A DNA stretch of 64,000 nt from Acanthaster planci (taxonomy: Eukaryota > Echinodermata > Asteroidea > Valvatida > Acanthasteridae): positions 979,426 to 1,043,425 of the forward strand of contig NW_019091431.1 of assembly GCF_001949145.1 (NCBI RefSeq), given 5' to 3'. The notes under the pieces are model-generated. The model ran no database searches and was not told where the DNA came from. It was given only the letters and a program-made list of their open reading frames with translations. The position numbers and the translations under genes are program-made. Within the stretch, counting starts at the first letter, position 1, and every line of letters begins with the position of its first letter. This document shows positions 11,401 through 22,000 of this stretch, one piece after another.

Positions 11401-14400
11401 ATTCTGATGTTTCAGCTCATCGATCTCACTTTGTAATCTCTCTCGTCTCAACCTCAGATCTTGAGCTACACAGAGAGTCATGAACTCATTACATGTGAGT
11501 TAACAAAATTCAATAGATTACAGGTACAGTCATAACCTGAACTTTGCCGAGGTTAGGAGCAGAGGTATGCTAATCTTTCCTCTGTGGAGAATCACTGGCA
11601 GATAGGGTTTCACTTCTGGCTACAAAATCTTACTTTTCAAGTAGAAGAGTGGAAAACAGTAACTTCTGTTTGAAGCTTTTTCCTCAGGAATTATATAAAA
11701 TTGTAAAAATTCTTGAAGTTCAGAAGAACCTCAGTAAGATGTCACCTAATGTGTAGTGAATAAGTTAATTGGCTACTTAGTAACAAGTGAAATATTTTGC
11801 CCAAGGCTGTACTCAAAATCTTACAATGACCAGAAATCTTCTAAGAGTTAAACCACAAAAAGCGAACCTTTCCCATCGATGCTTTCTCTACTCTTGGTAC
11901 ATTTCTGACAGTCAGTGGCCAGTAGTGACTCTTGCTGCTCCTGTTCATACTTTAGAACGCTCAGACGCAGCAATAATGCTTCCTTCTCTGAATGCTACAG
12001 AAACAAGCAAAATGCGGTACGTTTTTCTCAGAGAGTACCCAGCTGTTTAGACACCAAATCCTGATTCTTCTTCCATAAGTGAACTGCTTTCGGTATCAAA
12101 CCCCACTGATTTGGCAGAATAATTTTGGGGTGTAGTTCTCTTCCAATAAATGTGAGGTTTTCTTCAATCTGCAAGTTTTTCCATCAAATGCTGTTTTCTC
12201 AATCTCGATCTTACCAGATCAGTCTTCTTCCTGACTAGGGTCAGCTTCTCAACAATGGACGTTCGGACTTTGGACACAGACACTTCAGTTTGTCTTATTG
12301 CTCGCTGAGTTGTATGTAACCTAAAAAAAAAAGATTCAGTGCGCAAATTTGAGAGCATTCTGTCTAGATTTAACATCACTGCATAGTTCATTTTGGAAAA
12401 ACAAAGAATCGGATTTGATCAGAAAAGCGACAGTAGATCAGAAACATACCTTCCCAAGGAAAATGTTTTGTATGACAGGATAGCAGCATTTTGCTCCACT
12501 TCCATTGAAGTTCGAAACTCGTTCTGGATCTTGTTAGGGTCCTGGAAAGACAAATAGACATGGTGTTAAGAGTCCACTTGTGAAAATATAGACATTATCA
12601 ACTGTGATTTCCAACACAATCATGTGTATTATCAACCGGCCAGATGCATAGAGGCTATGTCTGAATGGTATGCTTTGTGGCCTCAGCTGTCTTTTCACAT
12701 TGATAACCGTTAGTGAGTAGCCATAGCTTTGAACAAAAATATCCGTTACAAATCTTGTAAACAACTTACAGGGAGGTTGTCTGGTGCCCCGTAGAAGCCT
12801 TGGAACATGCCAAAGATGATGGAATTAGGCTGGTAGCGTACTCCATCCTTGTGTATCTACAAAAGTAAACAGCCCAATAATACAGTAACAGCTGAGCAAT
12901 GGGCCTCGAGCTGTTCCAAGCGAGGGCGCTATTTCCTTAGCAACGGAGGCTCCTTTGGTGCTAACTGCACATCACTAGTTCATAAATGACCCGGAAACAC
13001 AAGCATAGCAGTTGCATCGCTATCAACCAAATGAACACTCCCAACCAAAGCGGTTCTTTTCAACCGATGGGGGGGGGGTGGCTTCTGCTCCAGGCAGATA
13101 ATCTTAGTGTGAATAGGTTGTGGGGTAATACAAGACCTGGCACGCAATAAAATGTGCCTCAGCACCAACACACAGCATCACCCACCTGTGACCCTAAGTA
13201 ACACAGCCCTCGCAGGTCTACCAACTATCCTATAGCCAAGCTACGGACCTACCGCTCTATACAGCATCACCCACCTGTGACCCTAAGTAACACAGCCCTC
13301 GCAGGTCTACCAACTATCCTATAGCCAAGCTACGGACCTACCGCTCTATACAGCATCACCCACCTGTGACCCTAAGTAACACAGNNNNNNNNNNNNNNNN
13401 NNNNNNNNNNNNNNNNNNNNNNNNNNNNNNNNNNNNNNNNNNNNNNNNNNNNNNNNNNNNNNNNNNNNNNNNNNNNNNNNNNNNNNNNNNNNNNNNNNNN
13501 NNNNNNNNNNNNNNNNNNNNNNNNNNNNNNNNNNNNNNNNNNNNNNNNNNNNNNNNNNNNNNNNNNNNNNNNNNNNNNNNNNNNNNNNNNNNNNNNNNNN
13601 NNNNNNNNNNNNNNNNNNNNNNNNNNNNNNNNNNNNNNNNNNNNNNNNNNNNNNNNNNNNNNNNNNNNNNNNNNNNNNNNNNNNNNNNNNNNNNNNNNNN
13701 NNNNNNNNNNNNNNNNNNNNNNNNNNNNNNNNNNNNNNNNNNNNNNNNNNNNNNNNNNNNNNNNNNNNNNNNNNNNNNNNNNNNNNNNNNNNNNNNNNNN
13801 NNNNNNNNNNNNNNNNNNNNNNNNNNNNNNNNNNNNNNNNNNNNNNNNNNNNNNNNNNNNNNNNNNNNNNNNNNNNNNNNNNNNNNNNNNNNNNNNNNNN
13901 NNNNNNNNNNNNNNNNNNNNNNNNNNNNNNNNNNNNNNNNNNNNNNNNNNNNNNNNNNNNNNNNNNNNTTAAACCAGTATTTCATATTTGGATTAAACAT
14001 TCTGCTCATAGCACTTTTGTCCAGACTCCTCAATTTCAATTCTCAAGCACTGTTTGATACTGTTGATGTGGATGGGGCATAACAGGCAGATGTTCCTTGG
14101 ATCTTGATGTGATATTTATGTCATCCACGTTTTCATTTCACAATTGTCTATTTCAGTTTGCTGAAGTTTGTAACAAGTTTGTCATCATTCTTCATTTGTT
14201 TTAACTTAGTTTGGGTCTTGGTTTCAATTAATGTCCATATGACCCCTAACAGGACCCTTGTGGGAAGCAGCTGTATAAGGTTACCCTGTGTAATTAAATC
14301 GGCAAATAAATACAAATAAAACCTCTCTCATGTTTGGACTGCCAGCAAAAAATTGTTTACTGACAAAAGGTTTCTGATATAATTGCACATACTCACTCTC

Positions 14401-15319
14401 TTTTGAAGGCCATATATGCAAAGTAAAGTACGTTTCCAATAATGATTCCTTCTCTCTACGGATAGGCACAATGTTACGTGCTGATAAGCTGGACAAGTGA
14501 CGTAACCTCCTCTGTGAACAGATTCAAGCATCAGTGGCAATATTAAATAGTACTGTAAACATCTCTGCTCCTGGTATTTCCCCTGATGATGAATGTCTAT
14601 AGACCCTGACTTCACTAAGCAATATCCAATATTTTGGACGAGTGGAAAGTCATGTTTAACATGTTAAACTTCAAATACAATGTCCGGTGTACAGTTTTGA
14701 CGTGATCACAGCTACTGGGCATGCGGCGCTCATGAATCAGTCATCGGCACGCGTGTGCTGACAGGGCATGCTTTTTGTGAATGGTGCACTGGGCCCGCGC
14801 GCCATGACATCATCTCAAGAACATTAACATACAGTTCAAATCATTATTTCATATTTGAACCAGATGGCAATTTGTAGGGTCCAAGTTACTCGAAATGCGG
14901 TTTGGGGAAAGAATTCCTCATTCTGAAAGCAACAGCGTGACCCAAATTTTAGCAGGGAAAATATTTAGGTACAGTTGGCCAATTCCAGTAGTATTCATGT
15001 AGAAAACAATTCAACTTTTTAGACCAGTCTCAGACTAGACTAGTCTAGGTTTATGTACAGCCTGGGTGTCAAGCAGTATCTGTATATGGAACTCTTTCTC
15101 GAATTAGACTTAAGGAATGGGAATAAAAAAATGTCACAAAGTATATCTATAGGCCTACTAAAGAAGATATCGTTTCAATTCAAAGCACTCGGTTTTTCAC
15201 GAAAAAGGTGCATTGTAGTTTGTACAACGCCATGTTTGGATTCTCGACAGCCTTAGGCCTACCTGTTGTGTAACCAGCCCCGTATGCTGGATTCGGTGAG
15301 CGCTGTCAGATGCTGACAT
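8402..15319 (-). CDS. UVRAG: UV radiation resistance-associated gene (autophagy/endosomal Beclin-1 partner), interrupted by an assembly gap
   Basis: UVRAG is a coiled-coil/C2 protein of the Beclin-1-VPS34 complex, acting in autophagosome maturation and endosomal traffic. Minus-strand exons: 15263-15319 ([19 protein letters not shown]), 14397-14511 ([29 protein letters not shown]), gap, 12770-12856 ([20 protein letters not shown]), 12450-12541, 12215-12320 (FSLGR joined to [17 protein letters not shown]), 11868-11994, 11381-11465, 11038-11186, 10741-10906 ([20 protein letters not shown]), 10139-10309 ([19 protein letters not shown]) and 8402-9812. Phases agree at every junction outside the gap. 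The last exon encodes about 470 low-complexity residues, with a PPPY WW-ligand motif early and a basic end ([18 protein letters not shown]) like the vertebrate tail. Roughly 60 residues of the C2 region are missing, presumably within 13385-13968. The donor after 11868 (GTTCGC) is weak, but it is supported by frame. Confidence 0.93.
10331..10396. repeat. 22-bp tandem repeat, three perfect copies, beside a UVRAG acceptor
   Basis: Units at 10331-10352, 10353-10374 and 10375-10396 are identical (CATGACAGGTGATGGTAG plus AAAA). They lie in the UVRAG intron 21 bp upstream, in gene sense, of the exon that starts at 10309. Confidence 0.9.
13173..13384. repeat. 89-bp tandem repeat running into an assembly gap
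   Basis: CAGCATCACCCACCTGTGACC begins at 13173, 13262 and 13351, giving a perfect 89-bp period for about 2.4 copies before the Ns begin. The sequence after the gap (from 13969) is not this repeat. Confidence 0.93.
13385..13968. other. Assembly gap, 584 Ns
   Basis: A run of N inside the UVRAG gene. It probably hides more 89-bp repeats and at least one UVRAG exon. Confidence 0.99.
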
Positions 15320-16221
15320 CTTTTCGCTGTTGATACGTTATAGGTGTTGCAGATATTATTGACATCAACACGGGTGGCAATGAAATCTTACATTTTCAAC
15401 AACTTTGGGGTCAATATTCGCACGAAGGTGCCGGTCGAAGACCCCGAAATATTATCTTTTTAAAACTGGTGAACAAGAGAGCTTTTGTGGCTCATCTGCA
15501 TGAATACCGTTACATGTCAATTCTATGACTGGGTACCAGTTATTTAGAGAGGGCGCTGTTGACAATCTACAATAGCTGTCAGCTGACTCCCCTCCTAATC
15601 ACGCGTGTCTTCCAGGTATTTCTTTTTCACCAGAGACTTCAAAACATTTTGGGAACACCCAACTTGTCATCAGTTGAAACAAACTGTTTATTTCAAATAT
15701 TGATTCTGGATTTACATTTTTCTAATTCTGTCAGTGTCCAATGCTAAATTCAGATTAAAGTTTGGCTTAAGGTAACAGATAGACCTCATAATGACAGTTT
15801 GCTAAAAAAAAAAATCAGCCTCTATAATCAACTTAGTATTGAATAATTTTGTCGTTTCTAAAGTAGCTTTTCTATATTCTCCTGAAAAAGAAAATCAATA
15901 GCAGAATACTGACATAAAATTATGATTAGAAGTGATGACACTCTTAATCTAAGACATTTTCAATCTTTTTTTTTCAGTAAACTTGATAAAGACAGGCTTA
16001 GCACAGTATACGATATCGAAGAATTATTGAAGTACACCTGGCTGGCTCCTAAATAAATCAGTCAGGAAAACTAATAAATTAATGTAAATTAAACAAAAAC
16101 AATGTTTTCCAATATTTGATATTACCTTGTGTGTTTGTGTTCAATATCTTGCAATTTCTAAAGGAGCAAAATATTTCTGGTCGTTCAGTCCCTCCTATGT
16201 CAAAGTTCATTTTTTTAAATT
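15320..16221. other. Spacer between UVRAG (5' end) and the TSSK-like kinase (3' end)
   Basis: No coding exon was found. The left part should contain the UVRAG promoter and 5' UTR. A GAGGGCGC core is at 15549-15556. The right part is A/T-rich and probably includes the kinase 3' UTR. Confidence 0.45.
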
Positions 16222-17760
16222 TCACTGAATGGAAGGGATTTTCGTCGGGCTTTCCAGCCAAGGGCTTCTCCTGATCTGTCCAATGGTGGCACGCTTCCAC
16301 TGGTCGTGGTTAAGGATAGACCTGATCAGCGCTTTCAGCGGGCTGCATAGAGGGCGCTTGTTCACGAACCCGACGTCATACCGGAGAACGACAGACACCA
16401 TCTGTTTGACATTCGTATCATCGAACGGCATCCTGCCTTGCACCTAACGAAAAATGCGAACAGAACAGATGCAGAAAACTCCAGCTGACTATTATTAGAT
16501 CATGAGGCGGTAAACTGCACGTCTGCCACAATATGGCAGCTTAGTTTGTACTGTACTCGTACTTGGTGCATAAAATAATATTTACAAACCCAACTGTGTT
16601 TGGAAGGACAGCATTTTCCTTGTTAATCGTGAAATAATTTTGTTTGAGCAGGGAGACGAGGGAACGACATCTAATTCCTCTGATCGAAGGAGACAGTAAC
16701 ATACCATAACAAAGAGTACTATCCCCATACTCCATATATCTGCGGTGCTAGGCTCATAAGGTAAACCTTGCAGAATCTCTGGCGAGGCGTAGGCTGCGCT
16801 ACCACAGTACGTCCGGCACAGCTCATTTGGTTCATACCACTCCCTGGCAAATCCAAAATCCGTCAACTTGACCTTATGACCCGGATCAAGCAGAATGTTC
16901 TCACACTTGAGGTCTCGGTGGTAGATCCCATTCTGGTGAAGATATTCGATGGCAGCCAGGATTTGTGAGAAGATGGTCCGAGCCACGGGCACGCTCAGGA
17001 CCTTATGGCGCTGGATGTAGCCTAGCAGATCTCCCCTCTGAGCTAGCTCCGTCACGAAGAACACCTTGTGCTCGTACTTGAGGATCATGAAAAGCTTGAT
17101 GACGTTAGGGTGCTCCACCTTGCGAAGCAATTCTATTTCCCGCGGTAGGAACTTGACGCGGTATCGCTGGTTGGTCTTCTCCAGTGAGATGATCTTGACG
17201 GCCACCGAGCGCAAGGGCTTAAGTTGACGGCCGGCGTGAACTTGGGCGTACGTCCCCTGGCCAAGTTTCTTCTCTAGCTCGATGCCCCTTCCCGTTAGAA
17301 ACCACAGATCACGGTTGTCTACTCTATCATCATCACTGTCATCGCTCGAGGAGTCTTCGGAGTCGTCCCTCTCGTACGCCCGACGTCTCCTTCGTTTCCC
17401 GGGTAGCTTTCCACGTTGGGACACGGTGGGTCTTCTGGCCGTAGCAATCGGCTGGTGATTCTTGGATGCCGAGGCAGACTTAGTTTGCTCTTCTCTCAGA
17501 CTTCGTTGTCTTTCGCAGACGTGTGCTAGACCACGTAACTTACCTGCACCATTGGAGATTTTCTGAGTCCCTTTTTTAGCATCTTGCTTCTGTGGTTCAT
17601 GCTCTTTCGTTTTCGGTTCAGTTTGTTTTCCTGGTTTGCTTTTCGGTCGGACAAATTGCCGGATTCGCTCGTAGGCATTGCCCAAAGCCGACTGCGGTCT
17701 GTCCCTCTCTTTGCTGCCAGGAGCCTTTGTGTCTACATTATCACACATTCCCAAAGTCAT
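16222..17760 (-). CDS. Testis-specific serine/threonine kinase-like protein kinase
   Basis: Two exons, 16705-17760 and 16222-16443, join in phase 0 into 425 residues. Residues 1-150 are a long basic, low-complexity extension ending in an acidic Asp/Ser run, absent from short vertebrate TSSKs. The kinase domain follows: glycine loop LGQGTYAQV (from 166), Lys189 in VAVKII, helix-C Glu in FLPREIELL (about 208), HRDLKCEN (281), DFG (301), activation loop CRTYCGSAAYASPEIL, then MPFDDTNVKQM and a short C-terminal tail. All catalytic residues are present. RTYCGSAAYA and the P-[FY]-DD-[ST]-N motif after subdomain IX point to the TSSK family within the CAMK group; the exact orthologue is not assigned. 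In vertebrates these kinases act in late spermatogenesis; the role here is inferred. Alternatives are other CAMK-like kinases, but the loop motif argues for TSSK. Confidence 0.87.
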
Positions 17761-19090
17761 GATATACTGAACTCCAGATCAGTGGGAGTTAACAATGAGC
17801 TGCCACAACTGTTGGAGCTATCCAATGTCAACTCTGGGCAAGCTTTGGATGTAGACCGGTCTGCCTTGTGCAAGCGCTATCTTCCTTGCAACTCTTTCTC
17901 CCTGAGAAATTTTCAAAACTTTGTGCCGTCTCGGATTTCTATCAACAATTCTACAATTCTTTCTGCAGTTTCAACCGTTTCCAAGTCTGACTCTGACGTC
18001 ATTACCTGCGTCAAACCCACACTTTTCATCCAATCACTGTGCTTTCTTGTCATTCCAGAGCGTCTAACCATCCACGCACGTGTCTAATACGTCAGAATGC
18101 TTTTTTTACGCGCGCAGTAAGTACGCACATTGCTGCTGGTATAACACGCTTGCGGTTGTGGCTGAAAATAAGTGTTTTCTGAGACCGAGATCAAAATTTC
18201 TGCCCTGAACGCAACAAACAACCAAGGCTTGTCATTTAACGCAAGAAATACGAATAATACCATATTACTTGCGTCCAGTCACCCGACTATTTCAGTAATC
18301 GAGAGTGTACAGTAACAGTGCCTCATCGGGGCAGATTTTTCGTCTTTTACTTTTTTTTCTGGAAGCCCAAAAGAAGTTGAATAATACGGAAAAAACACTT
18401 CAAATTCTAAGTAAAATAGAATATTGTTCGGGAAAGTAATTCAGAGCAATAATGCCCAGGGATCTTGGCTCATAGTCGTTTATAGTCGTGGATTTTTACT
18501 GGTAATTTGTGCCTTTGTTTGCTCAGCAGTTAAAGACGATGCAACTGGTTAGCTCATCTAAAAAAAAAAGTTAGTAACCACTCCTAATCTGGCCAACTGT
18601 GTGCGCATGACTGAACGAGCCGACACTGATCTGATGAGAGTAACTATTGTTATCGGGCCGTCTTTACCCCCATCATCTCAGATCACTCCCACCGCCCCCT
18701 TGCAATCGTCCTCAGGACACAATCCTGCCACTGAATGGACACCCAAATAGCCCGGCCTTTTGAACCATTTTCTTTAGCCTCACAAATTAGGTGTCTGTGC
18801 CCTCTGGGGCGTTTTTAAGGGTCTCATCATCCTCTTCACGGTCCGAGGCAGCTTAGAACATCACTCTCTAATTGGCGCAAGAAACTCTGTTACGGAATAA
18901 CACCGATGACTTGTCGTCATGGACCGAGGAAAATAACACGGCGCGGTTGCATGACATGTTTCTACCCCATTCGAACATCTTAATTAGTCCACAAAGATCA
19001 TGTCCTGAACAGGTCGAAAGCAGGCGCGGAGTCCAACTCGATATTTAGGCCAACTGAGTAGCCGGCACTTGTACGAACCGAAGTTGGACC
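17761..19090. other. Divergent intergenic region between TSSK-like kinase and Wnt11
   Basis: The two genes are head to head, so both promoters lie here. No TATA box or clear exon was recognised. A moderately GC-rich stretch lies about 18.6-19.1 kb, just before the Wnt11 start. Confidence 0.4.
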
Positions 19091-22000
19091 ATGGCACCAC
19101 GGCGAACCAACATCATGATTTCTGGTTGGGATCTATTCGTCTTTTGGACCGTGGCACTTGTTTCATTCGTCCCTTACACTCCCAACGCCTATGGGCTGAA
19201 ATGGATGTAAGTTTAACCGAGTTTTCCCATTTTTTCCCGTCATATCTAATGAAACTGGTATCAGGTAGAAATTAACAACTAATTACATGCATCTTTTCAA
19301 ATCATCATTTTTTGACGATTTTCTGTTTTTTTTAAGGTGCATGGCTCATTCAACGCTTTGTTGCCGTTAAGTGGAAAATCACTTTGAAAAATTTGTATTT
19401 GAAGATTGTTGTAGTGATTTATCAGGAAAGGCAGGACCGATTAAGCTAGAATATAGTCTCCCAAAATGTTAAATCGACTCAGAAAAGTGTTGTTAGTTGA
19501 TGCTTTTTTATGCATTGCATACCTGTACAGGATCAGGTTATTCTCTAAAACAGGCAATTACACTGAAAAAAAAACAGACATTTTTCAGTCACTTGTAGTA
19601 GGATCTGGGTTTTTATGACCACTTTCCACTGATCGATTGAACACAGCTTGGTATAATGTCTAGACGTCGTATACAAGATCCACGATGATGATGCCTAAGC
19701 CTTTTAAGGCCATTACTCAAGCACGGCTCCTTTTCAAGCCGAAAGTATAGCATACTTTTTAGAAGCGCCAAAGTTAGGACCAGCGGGTAGTTGAACTTCT
19801 CTCTTTTATGAGCTGTAATCAGGAACAATTCGGATGTCATTTGACTGGCCATCTCAAGGGTTACTTGAGGTTAATTTCTGTCATATCGTTCAAAGAGTCA
19901 CACCAAAAACGACGGGCTCTCGGGAGCCGTTAGACTCAGCGGGAGGCAACAGTTTACCACACCGTGAGATATGACTTAACCACGGGCACAAAGGGACCAG
20001 TCTGGCTGACGATAATCAGATAAATGACAGCGCCACACCTGCCCAGTTTACCTCTCAGTAAGAAGGGCATTGAAAGCAACCCCTCAACAATGAATCTTAT
20101 GCTGACAGACCACACGGTGGTCCTTCTGTCTCCAAACAAGAGCTCATTAGGATACAAACTCACCACTCTCCCTGCCTCACCCCCCTTAAGTCGAAGTCCA
20201 GAAACTGGATAAGGTAAAGCCACTACATCCTGTCAGAAGACACATCTAATACCATGTACGGACTTTTTAAATCGTGTGCCGGGATTTACAGAGTATACTA
20301 ATTGGCGGCATCTTCCTAAGAAGTTCCTAAGAAGGGGAGGATTTGGGAGAAGTAAAGATGCCGCCAAGTGTCAGGGACAATGAGCAAATGACTTGGTTTA
20401 CAAGCCATCGGGTAAGAATCGATGACAAACCCATCAAGGAGTTATGTCTGAAGCATGTAGTGTTTCATTGCTATCGAGCGATTAATCATGATGCACGCGC
20501 TCCATCCATGCCTCATAAAAATGATTCATTTTATTCGGTGGACTCTTCTGGAATTATTCGTTGCAACTTTGTAACGTTTCAAATTTTGTGAAAATAAATC
20601 CTGGGTGACTTCCATAACTTGTACTTGTTATCTTCTCCCCAAGTTTGAGTCTTGAACAACAAACTCCCGAGCAGGCCAAAGACCCTTGGAAGATATCTTA
20701 TTCAGCCGTCTTCCAATGTCAAACAAGCAATTAAAAGACGCGGCGAGTTGTCCCTTAAAGTTGTCCCTTAAAATTAATTGCCTTCCTCATACCAGTCAGG
20801 CTTTTTGGAGAACAATTTGTTCTCGAAGGTGGAATCCTTTAAGATTCCTGAGCGGAAGACCTTGCCTCAGTTGTGTAAATAACACACAGGGTACCAGACT
20901 TGATAAGTAGGGTTTTGTGAAAGGCTATAGAAAAACAACAAGCTTATATTACCTCGACTGCACAATTAACGGTGCTAAGCACTGCATAGAAAGTTGCTAA
21001 GCGTTGGGAAATAATACCCTTTTTAAAGCTACTTGGGTCCTTAAAATCCTGTCTAATTTTAAAGATTTGAAAACAGATGCAATTTTCTTTAATAGAAGTA
21101 ATAACTTATAACAGACTCATTATAGGTTGTAAATGGATTTCTTGAATCAACATTAATTGATCCATTTGAAAACAGGTAGATAATAATTTCAAAATACCTC
21201 AGGAGAGTGGCTGATATATCCCTGTGTTGGTTATGATATCTAGTCTGTAGTGGCTTATCCAGCTATTGGTGTCGGGGGCGGGAGCAAATTCAAAAGCGAA
21301 TGCAGCTGTTGGATCTCTGAGCATGATGTTCGAGGAGAAGATATATCGAATACCTTACTCCCGGTACCGACATCCTTGCTTTTATTTCAAGTTTTTCTTA
21401 GTGTTTTGGTGCTAATATTTGAGAAAAAAATAAACTGATTTCTCTCTTACCTATAATGTATTCTTTCTGAAAAAAATACGTTTGGGGAAAGTTGCCCCTA
21501 CACCCCCCCCACTGCTAGTCTGTGACAAACTCCTGCCAATAGAAGCTGGTGTTGAGGCAATAATGAATCCGTTGAGGATCAAAGCCGAAACAATGCGCCT
21601 AAAATTCTTTGTGGGGAAGATAATTCAACGTGCAGCTATTGACGCAGAAGACTGTACATTCTTAACGTACTTTATTTGTAGAGCGTTGACCAAGGAAAAC
21701 AAGAACACAGTGTGGACCAACGCGACAGCCTGTAAATCTAGCCGCCTACTAGTCTCCCCACAGAAGTCACTTTGCAAGAGAAATCTTGACGCCATGGCGG
21801 CTGTGGTCGAGTCTACCACTGTGACCTTTGACACCTGTCAACTTCAATTTCAAGATCGACGATGGAACTGTAGCAGTATCAACTCAGCGCCAAACTTTAC
21901 TCCTGATCTGAACAAAGGTTGATAAAGAGAACTCTAAATAATAATGATCATAACGATTTTAAGAGGTTTCGTTTTTACAGCTGTTTTACAGCTTTTTTCC

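Noticed and set aside
13356-14082. Open frames of more than 200 codons on both strands
   Set aside because: They exist only because the run of N reads as open; almost all residues are X.
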